DNA from: CADEFX01 sp963840425
GTDB taxonomy: Bacteria > Pseudomonadota > Alphaproteobacteria > Rhizobiales > Hyphomicrobiaceae
Assembly (NCBI GenBank): GCA_963840425.1
Contig: CAWIYZ010000023.1
Span: 1-64,000, forward strand
Reading direction: 5' to 3'
DNA length: 64,000 nucleotides
In this document: positions 17,065-27,111 of the stretch, piece after piece
How the letters are laid out: every line of letters starts with the position of its first letter
Numbering within the stretch: position 1 is the stretch's first letter
Translations under genes and position numbers: made by a program
The notes under the pieces: generated by a model
Seen by the model: the letters and a program-made list of their open reading frames with translations, nothing else
The model's database searches: none
What the model was told of the DNA's origin: nothing

Positions 17065-18189
17065 CTACTTCCAGTAGTGCTCGACCGCGAGCTCGACCGG
17101 TGGGCGGATACGGGCCGCATGCGGCACCGCGCGCTTGGCGAACTCGCGCTGTGAATCGAGCACTCTTTTGAAGAACGGGTTCCTCGCCGCCTCTGCTTCG
17201 AACACCTTGTCAATCGCCTCGAGCTGCGCCTTGAACACTTCGTCCGGTGTCTTCATGATCTTGACGCCGTGCTTCTCCTGCAGTTCAACCGCAGCTTTGC
17301 TGTCGAGGTCGATCGCAACTGCAGTGTTGCGCAGCACCTCAGATCGCGCGGCGTGGCGAACGATGGCCTTGAGATCGGCCGGCAGCTCGTCCCACTTCGT
17401 CTTGTTGATCAGGAGTTCGTGCGCGACCGGTGGTTGGCGCATGTCGGGCATGTAGTAGAACTTGGTGATGTTGTGGAAGCCCATCTGGATGTCTTGGCTC
17501 GGAATCCCCCACTCCGCGCCATCGATGGTGCCGCGCTCAAGGGCCGGCAATACCTCGCCGCCTGGGACCTGCACGCCGCTCACCCCCATGTGACGCAGCA
17601 TGTCAAGCCCAAGTCCGGATGTGCGAAATTTGATGCGCCGCAGCTCGGCCAGGTTTTCGAAGGGCTTCTTCAGCCAGCCAAAGGCCTCCCAATAGGGGAG
17701 GGTCGTTGTGACGAAAGCGACGACATTTAGCTTCAGCTCCTTCTGCAGCATCTCGTTATAGAGATCGAGGCCGCCGCCGCTCAGCATCCATGACAGAAAT
17801 TCGTCGCGGCCGAGCCCGAAGGGGCCGCCGGGCGGCGCCCCAAAAAGTCCTGCAGCCGTGTTCTTGCCGGTCCAGTAGCCGGGCCAGCTATGCGCGGCGT
17901 CGAGGACGCCCTTGTGGGTCGCATCGAGCACCTCAAACGCCGGCACCACCTGACCGGCCGGCGACGGCTCGATCTTCAATCGTCCGGCGGACATCTCGTC
18001 GATCGACTTGACGAGGGCTGTGACCGAATCGGTCAGCATGTTCGCTTGCGGCCAGGTGCTCTGCAGCTTCCAGGCGTAGGTCTTAGCTTGAGCGACGGCG
18101 GCTGCCGGCGCCATCACGGAACCAACCAAGCTGCCAAGCAGCAGGCTTACCACGGGCAAACGATGAGAAACGAAATGACGGAAACGCAC
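17065..18189 (-). CDS. TRAP transporter substrate-binding protein (DctP type)
   Basis: A DctP-family periplasmic binding protein of about 374 residues. I start it at the GTG at 18189 because GGAGGGG lies six bases upstream; a TTG at 18204 would sit on top of that ribosome site. The signal peptide runs to about AVAQA. The family blocks are AGRLKIEPSPAGQVVPAFEVLDA and RIKFRTSGLGLDMLRHMGVSGVQVPGGEVLPALERGTIDGAEWGIP, which includes the conserved arginine that binds carboxylates. No DctQ or DctM gene is adjacent, so it is an orphan here. It heads a cluster with ridA and an aminotransferase and may bind a 2-oxo or amino acid. Confidence 0.88.
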   Translation of the reverse strand: MRFRHFVSHRLPVVSLLLGSLVGSVMAPAAAVAQAKTYAWKLQSTWPQANMLTDSVTALVKSIDEMSAGRLKIEPSPAGQVVPAFEVLDATHKGVLDAAHSWPGYWTGKNTAAGLFGAPPGGPFGLGRDEFLSWMLSGGGLDLYNEMLQKELKLNVVAFVTTTLPYWEAFGWLKKPFENLAELRRIKFRTSGLGLDMLRHMGVSGVQVPGGEVLPALERGTIDGAEWGIPSQDIQMGFHNITKFYYMPDMRQPPVAHELLINKTKWDELPADLKAIVRHAARSEVLRNTAVAIDLDSKAAVELQEKHGVKIMKTPDEVFKAQLEAIDKVFEAEAARNPFFKRVLDSQREFAKRAVPHAARIRPPVELAVEHYWK

Positions 18190-18454
18190 TTGCTGCCCCT
18201 CCAAAGGTTAGTGTTTGCGCAGCAGAAAGCGTATCTGGGTCTACGGTTGCGTCAAGCGGTCGCGGGGGACCGCCTTGGCGCGCCTTGGCTCGACGTTAGT
18301 CGCCGCAGCGGCGCTCACGCGCTTCGTCTACTACTTTGCTTTCCCTGCCGCTCTCTTCATCTCCGCCGCGCGAGCGCCCTGCCGGCGCCAGCGTCCGGGT
18401 TGGGTCCTTCGAGAGGGTGGTGGCCGCGACGATCACGATAAGCCTCCGGAGCCC

Positions 18455-19144
18455 GCCTTTCTCCGCATCATCTCCGCCGACCTCCATGAGCGCGGCGTCC
18501 CAGATCTCGCAACGGCCGAGGGCCAAGTGGTGATGGATGCCGTACTCGGCGATGCGGAGGTCGTGCTGTTCGACAACGTCTCGACATTGTTCCGAACCGG
18601 CCAAGAGAATGAAGCGGAGAGCTGGGCGCCGGTCCAGAACTGGCTGCTGAAGTTGCGCCGTGAAGGGCGCACTGTGGTCATCATCCATCACTCGAACAAG
18701 GCGAAGGCTCAGCGTGGCACGTCGAAGCGCGAAGATGTGCTCGACACTGTCCTCAACCTTCGAGCGCCTTCTGACTATGAGCCGAGCGAGGGCGCCCGCT
18801 TTGAGGTGCATTTCGAGAAAGCGCGCGGCCTCAGCGGCACGGAGGCGGTCAGCCCCTTCGAGGCAAAGCTGGAGATGCGAGACGGCGCTGCGGTCTGGAC
18901 CATGCGTGACATCGAAGATGCCCGGTTGACCGACATCCAAGAGCTGAAAAGCGACGGACGGTCAGTCCGTCAGATCGCCCAGGAACTCAACATATCGAAG
19001 TCGGCCGTCCAGCGCGCCCTCAGCAAGGCCGGAACGGGGACGCATGACCGACCTCCCGACAAACGCTGTCCCACTGTCCCGCACCCCAGGGTCCGGGACA
19101 GCGGGACGGTTAGCCCGAACGCGGGACAACGAATGGGACAGTAG
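18455..19144 (+). pseudogene. RepA-like AAA ATPase, N-terminally truncated
   Basis: C-terminal two thirds of a RecA-fold ATPase of the kind found on plasmids, prophages and integrative elements. Visible are VVLFDNVSTLFRTGQENEAESW (Walker B region), TVVIIHHSNKAKAQRGTSKREDVLDTVLNLR, a beta-rich segment, and a helix-turn-helix (LTDIQELKSDGRSVRQIAQELNISKSAVQRAL). The Walker A domain is missing: upstream of about 18455 the frame stays open to 18215 but encodes unrelated sequence next to the TRAP gene. The element was therefore cut at this point. The extreme C-terminus is encoded within a GGGACA-rich stretch. Confidence 0.75.
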
Positions 19145-19271
19145 CGGGACACCACCAAGGAATGCCCTTGCAGCACGGAGATTTTGGCGTCCTGGACCGG
19201 GACAGTACGCGGGACAGAGGCGGGACAGACGTGTCCCGCAAGCCAGAAACCAGCGAAAGCCTGTCGGGACA
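19036..19271. repeat. Cluster of GGGACA-type direct repeats (iteron-like)
   Basis: About ten copies of GGGAC, mostly in CGGGACA context, lie on the plus strand near 19037, 19095, 19103, 19123, 19135, 19146, 19199, 19211, 19222 and 19266. Three inverted copies (GTCCC) lie near 19068, 19076 and 19233. The cluster starts inside the end of the ATPase gene and continues into non-coding DNA. Spacing is irregular but dense, as in a replication origin or a protein-binding array. Confidence 0.5.
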
Positions 19272-19420
19272 CGTTTTCGCTGTTTCCCTAGCGCTCTCGA
19301 AGCGGTGCCACGAGTGTCGCGAAGGGAAGTCGCGCAGTGGCATCATGGCTTGCGGCCGCAGTATGTCGTCGCGGCTGCCCAGCGAGATCGAGATGTGCGG
19401 AGTTCGCAGCGGGGCCTGAA

Positions 19421-19771
19421 GTGACCCGAAAATGTGAAGTCTCGCGCCCATATGCGCCAGTAGGTACTCGACTTCTGTCCGAAGCAGAGACGGCGCAACT
19501 GTTGGCTATGTCCCCATCGGAATTCTCCAGGCGCTCGAAAGAACTGGAAGCCGAACTGGGATTGCCCAAGCGCCACCCCGTGCTCAAGCGGCGAGATCGC
19601 ATCGCCATAGAGCTATGGCTGGATGCAATCTTTGGAGTAACGCATAAAGCCGCTAACGTCAGTGAGCTGGTCAGACAGAGGATGGGGGAGCTCGAGGGAT
19701 GGGGAGCGTGCGGATTAGGCACTACCGCATCCGAAAGGGCCGGGGCTACTGGGAGCCGACCGCACAGATGA
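19421..19771 (+). CDS. Excisionase-like helix-turn-helix protein (putative)
   Basis: A GTG start at 19421 gives 116 residues. The core LLSEAETAQLLAMSPSEFSRRSKELEAELGLPKRHPVLKRRDRIAIELWLDAIFG has the shape of an excisionase/MerR-like DNA-binding domain: a helix-turn-helix, a wing, then a short helix naming the integrase partner family. It overlaps the start of the integrase gene by about 70 bases, the usual arrangement in integrative elements. The last 20 residues look unnatural, so a small frameshift near the end is possible. Confidence 0.5.
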   Translation: MTRKCEVSRPYAPVGTRLLSEAETAQLLAMSPSEFSRRSKELEAELGLPKRHPVLKRRDRIAIELWLDAIFGVTHKAANVSELVRQRMGELEGWGACGLGTTASERAGATGSRPHR

Positions 19772-20857
19772 AGGCCGCCGGCTTCCGTTTGATGCCGGTG
19801 GGCCCGGACGGTCCTGAGGCCTGGGCGCGCGCGGAACGCCTGAACCGCGAATGGGATGCGGCACGCAAGGGACTGACCGAAGAAGAGACACTACGGAGCA
19901 CGCCACGCTCGGCTGGCTCTTCGCTCAATACCGCAGCATGGGCGTGTGGGTTGCAAAAGAGACCACGCACGCGCGAGGAGTGGGAATTGGCTTGGCGCGT
20001 CATCGAGCCGGTGTTCGCCGACGTGCGCACTGGCGCTATCGATTTTCCTGCCTGCGATACCTTTTATGCAGAACTCGGCCGCGCATTCAGCCTTCACAAG
20101 CAGCATCGCGTGTTCAAGATCTTTCGAGCTCTGCTTGAGGTGGCGATCGGCTTTCGGCTGATCACGACCAACCCGACGCATAAGATCGCCAACAGCGCGC
20201 CCAAAGGCCGCAAAGCGATTTGGTACGACGCCGAGGTCGACAAGCTTCGCGCAGCTGCGTGGGAGATGGGCTACCGCGGTCTCGCCGTGGCGGTTGCCAT
20301 CGCCTACGACACACAGATGGCGCCAGTCGACGTCCGGAAGCTGACGCTAGGAATGCGGCGTCCGGATGCGCACGGGGTCTATTTCGAGACGGCGCGAGCG
20401 AAGACAAATCGCGAAGTGATCGCGACCCTTTCGAAGGAACCGGAGAGCTTGCTTGAACAGTACCTTGCTAATCTCGGTTTCACGTTGCCGCCGTGAGCAG
20501 CCCTTCATTCGCAACCGCTCTGGCCACGTGTACAGCAAGGACACGCTCGGCGATGACTTCCGCGACGTGCGCGCGGCCGTATTCCCCGGCGACACCCGCC
20601 GTCTCATGGATCTGCGCCGCACCGGCAACGTCGAGGCTGTGATCGGCGGTGCCGAGCCCTCGCAGCTCTCCGCCAAGTTGTCGAATACGCTTTCGCAGTC
20701 CAACCAGATCTTCGACACCTACTCGCCGGTGCAGCTCGCCACAGTGCGCGAGGCGGACAAGGCGCGTGAGGAAGGTCGACGCCGCATGAGGCTCAGCCAT
20801 ATTGCAGCTGGCATTCTCAGACGAGGCAGAGAACGAAAGTGGGAATTTTCCGACTAA
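19699..20857 (+). pseudogene. Tyrosine recombinase/integrase, frameshifted
   Basis: The first frame encodes 265 residues from MGSVRIRHYRIRKGRGYWEPTA, covering the arm-binding and SAM-like domains and the first catalytic arginine region (AIAYDTQMAPVDVRKLTLG). It stops at 20496. The protein continues in another frame from about 20500: FIRNRSGHVYSKDTLGDDFRDVR, then DLRRTGNVEAVIGGA (second catalytic arginine region) and FDTYSPVQLATVREADKAR (probable catalytic tyrosine). One small indel near 20490-20500 accounts for the break. The gene points at the 3' end of tRNA-Asp 87 bases further on, the classic position of an integrase at its attachment site. It is a somewhat divergent integrase, since the usual His of the HxLR motif is not evident. 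Confidence 0.72.
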
Positions 20858-20943
20858 AGCGCCGGCAATACGAGTTGGAACTGACACCACCAGCGCGGCT
20901 CGATAAGCGCGCGAAAATTTAGCCAAATCAATTGGATAGGATA

Positions 20944-21020
<77 letters not shown>

Positions 21021-21125
21021 AATCGAAAAAGCGTGCCCCGTCCGATTGGGGAGGGCCCGCTGCCACGGCGTCGAGATACGGTCTCCCGGATATGAAGTCA
21101 AGCGAAGCCGCCCTTAGTGCGCGAT

Positions 21126-21163
21126 CGCCTCACATGGAAGCCCTGCCGCTTCCATGTGAGGCG
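21126..21163. repeat. Perfect 15-bp hairpin
   Basis: CGCCTCACATGGAAG at 21126-21140 pairs perfectly with 21149-21163 around an eight-base loop. There is no T-run after it in either direction, so it is not a standard terminator. It lies in the 490-base gap between tRNA-Asp and the glycosyltransferase gene, next to a second palindromic element. Confidence 0.6.
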
Positions 21164-21188
21164 TGAACCGTCCTCTAAACTATAGATG

Positions 21189-21264
21189 TAGAGCAGGATT
21201 CACGCTTCGGCCAAGACGTCCCTCGATTGGAAAAAGCAATTCAATCCGAAGCGATCCTGCTCTA
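21189..21264. repeat. MITE-like palindromic element, copy 1
   Basis: Begins TAGAGCAGGATTCACGCTTC and ends with the near-reverse complement CGAAGCGATCCTGCTCTA. The copies pair over about 19 bases with a three-base bulge. The interior contains GCAATTCAATCC. Related ends occur at 58943-59007 and 59018-59081. Confidence 0.6.
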
Positions 21265-21513
21265 GAGAGAACGGGAGGCAGACGAGCCCATGCCTGTGGG
21301 GCCACATAGGGAATACACAGGAGAAGACGGCTCACATCTCGCACTAGGACGGCTGGCGCGCTAGAACACGACATTCGTGAAGGCCGCTGTGACAAATTCA
21401 CTATGCCGTTGGGCAACTTCATCTCTGCTGTCTACGTGGCACCTCAGAAAAAAGCCTAGGTAAGACCCATCCGACAAAGACGTGGCATTGAGCAGGAAGC
21501 GCCCGATTTAGGC

Positions 21514-22335
21514 ATGACGCTCCATATCTTCTTCCTAAACCTCGACCGGGCCAGCGACCGCCTCGCCTTCATGCAGAGCCAAGCGGCGGCAGCAGGTGTC
21601 GAGATGGAGAGAGTGCGGGGCACGCTTGGAACAGCCGTCGATACCAGCGTTCGTTCGCAATTCTTGAATGAGGACGGCTCGATTGCCTCCCACCTGAGCG
21701 CGGGGGAGGTTGGCTGCTACGCAAGTCACCTGAAAGCCTACCGCGAAGTTGTCGACCGCGATCTGCCGCTGGCTCTCGTGCTGGAGGACGACGTGGAACT
21801 GCCTGCCGGGCTCGCCGGTATCCTGCGTGAGACCGTGGCGCACCTGCCGGCGCAGTGGGATGTCGTCAAGCTCTGCAACAGCGCCAAGCGCGCCGTTTAC
21901 ACGCTCTCCGCGTTATCTAATGGCTCCCACCTGGTGCGGTTCTACCGCCAGCCCCCATTGGCCGGCGCCTACCTGATCAGCAATGCGGGGGCGCGCAAGA
22001 TGCTTGCGGCCAGACCGCGCGTACGTCCTGTTGATATGGAATTCCGCCAGCCCTGGCACATCGGGCTCGACATGTATGGCGTTTGTCCACGGCTGATCCA
22101 ACAGCGGCATGACATCGAATCGGAAATCGGCAAGTTGGGGAGACGCGGAAGGAGCGGCCCGCGTTACAGGGCCCCCGCGCGTACGTTTGCATACGCGGTT
22201 GGCAAGATAGGTCTCATGCAAACATTGGTGTGCCGAGTTGTAGAGTGGACTGCCCTTCTCGGCTTGCGATCCATTGGCAAGGTGTGGGTCGGAAAGCCCA
22301 CCCGGCCAAGCGCCTCGTCAGGCCGCCAGGCATGA
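21514..22335 (+). CDS. Glycosyltransferase family 25 protein (LPS biosynthesis type)
   Basis: A 273-residue GT25 enzyme. The N-terminus IFFLNLDRASDRLAFMQSQA is the family's nucleotide-sugar fold start. LSAGEVGCYASHLKAYREVV and LALVLEDDVEL carry the metal-binding acidic motif, and PPLAGAYLISNAGARKML follows. These enzymes add galactose or glucose to lipopolysaccharide core or capsule at the inner membrane. The C-terminal 60 residues are basic and less conserved. It stands alone between two tRNA genes. Confidence 0.88.
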   Translation: MTLHIFFLNLDRASDRLAFMQSQAAAAGVEMERVRGTLGTAVDTSVRSQFLNEDGSIASHLSAGEVGCYASHLKAYREVVDRDLPLALVLEDDVELPAGLAGILRETVAHLPAQWDVVKLCNSAKRAVYTLSALSNGSHLVRFYRQPPLAGAYLISNAGARKMLAARPRVRPVDMEFRQPWHIGLDMYGVCPRLIQQRHDIESEIGKLGRRGRSGPRYRAPARTFAYAVGKIGLMQTLVCRVVEWTALLGLRSIGKVWVGKPTRPSASSGRQA

Positions 22336-22454
22336 AAGCCCAGTGAGGCGGGGGCCTTGGGGCCCGACCACGTCAGATACTCGCCATGGGACTGGTCTGC
22401 GGGGTAGCGCATCGCTTTACAAGCTCATGCCTTGCCGTTAACTCCCGTGACGGC

Positions 22455-22529
<75 letters not shown>

Positions 22530-22974
22530 CTCTCAATCCAAGCGCGCTCAAATAGTTGTTGGGAACGTGGGGACGTAGAGGCGGTGCACCAGTATTGCTC
22601 GATAACGCCGACACCGTTCTCCGCAAGAAAAGGCTGGCAGTCAACGACCGCAGCCGGGAGCTTCTCATTAAGGAAGTGAACTTCACATACGAGCTGGCGA
22701 TCAACCGAACCAAAGCATATTCAGAAAGCGATTACTCACCCGATACCAACCTCTCCAGATTCCCAGCATGGCAGGCACCGCCGCAGCAACATCGGGCCGG
22801 CCTCAACCTGCCTGGGTTTCCCACTGCGCTTTATCAGGATGAGCCGCCGAAGCCCGCCGACATCGATACGAATGAAGAGGCGCGCAGCCGTACTTGGTAA
22901 TGGACGAGAGCGCCTGCTTGTGAGGGGTAATCGGACGTCTCGCCGACCGCCGGCGCGCTTCCGAACTTGACACG
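22530..22974. other. Left end of putative island, no recognised gene; contains dispersed repeat copy B
   Basis: About 445 bases between tRNA-Val and the esterase gene. A frame at 22556-22900 (114 residues) has no recognisable motif and I do not call it a gene. No integrase remnant is evident, although this is where one would be expected. Positions 22896-22944 are the second copy of the dispersed repeat found at 5712-5760. Confidence 0.5.
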
Positions 22975-24048
22975 CTATCTCCTGTTCGTGGTGGCCAACC
23001 AGCTCAACAGTAGCAAGTTCACGTCGCTCGGATAGGTATGGCTGAGATCCTCTATCTCGCGATACGCGACCTTGGCTCCGGCATTCGTGAATGTCCGCTG
23101 TGCCTGCCGTGCGAGTTCGACGGGAAACATCCAATCCAGAGCGCCGTGGATGATGTGCATGGGTAGCCCCCGTATGCGATCGGCATTCGCCAACCGCGCC
23201 AGCATCGGGTGAAACGCTGCGGCAACCGGCGCCAAATGCGTGAACGGTGACTCGGCTTCGAGGCCAGACACATAGGTGAACGTTCCGCCGTCACTCATGC
23301 CGGTGAGCAGTAGGCGATAGCCATCGATGTTCCACTTCGAACGAACGAACGCAAGAATGCGTGCGAGATTCGGCGTATCGGCATCCTCGCCCATCAGTGC
23401 CCACGTGCTTCCGATCGAGGTAGGAGCCACCAGGATCGCCCCGTGACTACGCGCGTCGCGCAGCCAGCTCCATAGAAACAGTCGCCCGGTTCCACTACCG
23501 CCGTGCAACGCCATGACCACCGGCCACGCGCGATCGGGAGTATAGTTCTCCGGCACGTAGAGCCAGAAACCTCCCCTCTCCCCGTTCTCGCCGTCAAATT
23601 GCACAACGCCGGTGTTGTCGCAGGCAGGCGTTCCAAGAAATTGGTCTGGAACTTCGCTGCTCGAGCGCAGCGTTGGATCAAGGAAGAACAGGTTCACGGG
23701 CGAAAGGACACTCGCAAGGGGATAAAACGTCGCCAGCGCCTTGGGCAGCAAGCGCAGAGCACGGCGAACGTCGGCGCGATCTCCGGTGTCCTGGCGAAGT
23801 CCGGTGAAAGCCTGCAAGGCTGCCTCGCTGGCCTCCTCGATCGGTTTTTTGATCGCAGAGAGGCTGTCAGGCCAAGGCAGCTGAGTTGCCGAAACAGCTT
23901 TCAGCGCGTCGTCAGGCCTGCCGATGCTGTCGAGCAGCTCCGCAAGGTGGGGTGGGTGGAGGTGGCGCGCGACGAACGCAAGCATCTCCAGCGCGCGCAA
24001 CAACGGATGCAGTATCGCGGAAACGGTCGTGGCCTCGTCTTCAGTCAT
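22975..24048 (-). CDS. Alpha/beta hydrolase, polyhydroxybutyrate-depolymerase/esterase-like
   Basis: A 357-residue protein. The first 140 residues are helical and unfamiliar. From about residue 150 a hydrolase core follows: GGFWLYVPENYTPDRAWPVVMALHGGSGTG (oxyanion region), GYRLLLTGMSDGGTF with the nucleophile serine in GMSDG, IIHGALDWMFPVELAR with the acid Asp, and EIEDLSHTYPSDV with the His. It should cleave carboxylic esters in the cytoplasm, since no signal peptide is seen. The ATG at 24048 has AGAGG seven bases upstream. It is the first intact gene of the island and is transcribed toward tRNA-Val. Confidence 0.8.
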   Translation of the reverse strand: MTEDEATTVSAILHPLLRALEMLAFVARHLHPPHLAELLDSIGRPDDALKAVSATQLPWPDSLSAIKKPIEEASEAALQAFTGLRQDTGDRADVRRALRLLPKALATFYPLASVLSPVNLFFLDPTLRSSSEVPDQFLGTPACDNTGVVQFDGENGERGGFWLYVPENYTPDRAWPVVMALHGGSGTGRLFLWSWLRDARSHGAILVAPTSIGSTWALMGEDADTPNLARILAFVRSKWNIDGYRLLLTGMSDGGTFTYVSGLEAESPFTHLAPVAAAFHPMLARLANADRIRGLPMHIIHGALDWMFPVELARQAQRTFTNAGAKVAYREIEDLSHTYPSDVNLLLLSWLATTNRR

Positions 24049-24391
24049 GGCCAGCCTCTTGTCTGCAAGATCTTGACCGCACGATATCCCGCATTGCGAT
24101 CGATCCTTACGGAATTAGGCGGCATCAGCCTTTGGTGTGGCGAAGCTGGATGCGGGCTGGGTGGGTGTCGAAGCACGAGCTTTTTGAAGCCGCGCTGACG
24201 CAATGCACATAGCTGACAATAGTGATGATGAAGGCAAGCACAAATTGGCGCTGCCGAAGCCGCCGGACAGCGGAGAGTTCAACGTTGAGTGCGTGTTGAA
24301 TAGTCCGTATTTCTTCGCCCAACCGGTTGCCTCTTGCACGAAAATCGGGATGCTGGCCTACTGGCGATGTCGTCATGGAAGGAACTGCCGC

Positions 24392-25304
24392 ATGACCACC
24401 GCCCAGCACACCTCGGAAGCACACGGAAAGAGCCAGCATTCCTCTGGCGCGTCTATCGTCATTCGCCCGCTTGGCCCGATCCTTGGGGCGGAGATCATCG
24501 GCGCCGATGTCTCGCAGCACGTATCCGCCGACATCATGGAGAAATTTCGCGATGCACTGCACCAATACAAGGTCCTCTGCTTTCGCGACCAGGACCTCGG
24601 CAAGGAGCAGCTGATCGCGTTCAGCCAGCAGTGGGGCTCGCTCGGCGAACATATTATGCCGGGTGCACCCGCGCCGACGTGCCGGAAATCAATGTGCTGT
24701 CCAACGCCACGCCGGACGGCAAGCCCAGCGGCAAGCATCCTGACCCGACGGCCAAACGTTGGCATACCGACCGCTCGTACATGCCGCGGCCCGCCATGAC
24801 GACGCTGCTCTACGGCGTCGAGGTGCCGAGCGTCGGCGGCGATACGTTGTTCGCCAACGCGACGATGGCTTACGAGGCGTTGCCGGAGGAGACGCGCAAC
24901 CGCATCGACAAGCTCAATGCGATCCATTGGGTCGTGCATTCGCGACGCGACGGCGGCGTGGCGCCGAGGCCACCGAGTGAGGAGAAGCGAAAAGGCCCCA
25001 CCGATGCGCCATCCGCTCGCGCGCCCGCATCCGGCGACCGGCAAGAAGGCGATTTACTGCGGTTGCCATGCCTGGAAGGTCGAGGGCTTGGCCGAGGCCG
25101 AGGGCCGTCAGCTGATCGACTATCTGATCGGCTTCGCGGTCCAGGACCGCTTCGTCTACGGGCACAAGTGGCGCCGACACGATCTCGTCAGTGGGACAAC
25201 CGCTGCATCTTCCACGCGGCAACCGATTACGACACGGCGAAGGAGCTGCGCGTGCTGTATCGCACCGTGATTGAGGGCGAACCGACAGTGCCGGTACTAC
25301 GTGA
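24392..25304 (+). pseudogene. TauD/TfdA-family 2-oxoglutarate dioxygenase, frameshifted
   Basis: Fragments in different frames rebuild a whole Fe(II)/2-oxoglutarate dioxygenase: IVIRPLGPILGAEIIGADVS, KVLCFRDQDLGKEQLIAFSQQWGSLGEH, then RWHTDRSYMPRPAMTTLLYGVEVPS with the HxD iron ligands, then KKAIYCGCHAWKVEGLAEAEGRQLIDYLIGFAV, then DNRCIFHAATDYD with the distal His. Frame changes lie near 24690, 25000 and 25190. They are single-base losses or gains, and residues between them remain family-like, so the damage is recent or artefactual. An intact relative lies at 31214-32092. Confidence 0.82.
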
Positions 25305-25386
25305 CCAAGGCACTAATTGGCCAAGATCCGCGAATGGCCACGGCGCCCGTGGCGATCTGCAGGTCCGATCTCGGGAGGAAGCAAGC

Positions 25387-27018
25387 ATGAACGTCATCGT
25401 AGGGATTCCGACTGCGTCGCCGCGACCTGCTGCGGCTGTTCGGCATCGGGCGGCATCGCGGCCATCGCCGTGATGCCGACGCTGCAAGCGCTCGCACAAT
25501 CGCGCAAGGACACGCTGGTCATCGGTATCGACATCAGCGACAGCACCGAGCTCGATCCGGTGCGCGACCTACACTACACGCCGCCGATGACCATCTCGGC
25601 CTGCTACGAGACCTGCTGACGATGACGCCGGGCGACTACATCAACCTGAAGCCCGCGCTCGCCACGCGATGGGCACGCACGCCCGATGGCAAGGGTTGGC
25701 GCTTCACGCTTCGCGACAACGTCAAGTTCGTCAGCGGCAATCCGATGACCGCGGACGACGTCAAGTTTTCGCTCGATCGGGTACGCCACATCCAGCTACC
25801 AGTCGTCGCAGTACCTCACCAACGTCGACGGCCGTGAACGTGGTCGACGCCAAGACCGTCGACGTCATACTGAAGAAGCCGAATGAGCCGATGCTGCAAT
25901 ACGCTCGCTGCACCAAGCTTCGTCGATCACTGACCGCAAGGTGATCGAGGCCCAGGGTGGGGTCTCGACGCCCGACTCCAAGGAAAAAGACAAGGCGACG
26001 GAGTGGCTCAACCAGAACTCGGCCGGCACGGGCGCCTACAAGCTCGACGATTGGACTCACAATTCGCATATCCAGCTCGTTGCCAATCCGAACTACTGGC
26101 GCGGCAAACCCGCGTTCCAGCGCATCGTGATCCGACATTTCGAGGACGGCGCCGCGCAACTGCTGGCGCTTCGGCGCGGTGACATCGATGTCGCGTTCAA
26201 TTTGCTGCCCGAGCAGGTCGCCACCCTGAAGGACGAGAAGGAGGTCTGGATCGCACGGCCTGATCAGTCTCGACTACGTGTATATGGCGCTCACTCACAA
26301 TCCCGAGTTCAACAAGGCGCTGGCCAACAAGAAAGCGCGCCAGGCCATCGCCTATGCGATCGACTATGACGGCATCAACGATGCGCTGCTCGGCGGTTCG
26401 GCGACCCGACCGGCGAACTTCATTCCGGTCGGACTCGCTCGGCTCGACCGAGGAGGTCGTCAAGGAGATCGGCTTCCGGCAGGATCTCGAACGGTCGAAG
26501 AAGGCGCTGGCGCAGGCCGGCTACTCGGACGGCTTCGAGTTCGAGGTGATCTACGGCAACAGCATCATCGCCGGAACGTCTTATCACGTGATGGCGCAGA
26601 AGCTGCAGTCCGATCTTGCCCGCGTCGGCATCAAGATGAAGCTCAACCCGATGCCGCAGGTCAACGTGCGCACGCTGTACAACGGCGCGCAAGATGCACG
26701 TCGGTCATCACCTACTGGAACCCGCCGGCAGTGGAGAATGCGCTGTGGGGCTGGGCGACGGTGCAGCGTGTTGCCAAGCGTCTGCACTGGAAGCCGTCGG
26801 AGGAGCTGGTCAAGCTGGTGGACGAGGCGGCCGCCGAACACGGATCGAAGAAGCAGGAGGCGCTCTGGCTCCAGTATCAGGTCGCGATGGTCGACGAGGC
26901 CAATCTGATCGTGCTGTTCCAGCCGATCTACCGGTCGGTGTGCGCAAGACCATCAAGGAATCTCCCGCTGACCGCAGCGGGATGGCAGGCCGACTTGCGC
27001 GGTGTGAAACCGGCATGA
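25387..27018 (+). pseudogene. Peptide-type ABC transporter substrate-binding protein, frameshifted
   Basis: An SBP_bac_5 protein broken into at least seven frame segments. Recognisable parts are IGGIAAIAVMPTLQALAQ (signal peptide), IGIDISDSTELDPVRDLHYTPPM, PDGKGWRFTLRDNVKFVSGNPMTADDVKFSLDRV, GTGAYKLDDWTHNSHIQLVANPNYWRGKPAFQRI, KARQAIAYAIDYDGINDALLGGSA and EALWLQYQVAMVDEANLIVLFQP. It is the first gene of a five-gene importer that includes two permeases and two ATPases, all equally damaged. Confidence 0.82.
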
Positions 27019-27111
27019 CGGGTCACTGTAATCCCTCTCCCTGCCCTGCACTTGCACGAGGAGAGGGGATTTGAGGCATTTCTAAACCAATCCGAGACGA
27101 GCGATGAGTTG

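Noticed and set aside
19036..19271. CRISPR-like array
   Set aside because: The repeated unit is only about seven bases with irregular spacing and no spacers of constant length.
22556..22900. 114-residue frame at the left end of the putative island
   Set aside because: Considered as an integrase remnant, but no catalytic or fold motif of a recombinase is visible and no ribosome site is convincing.
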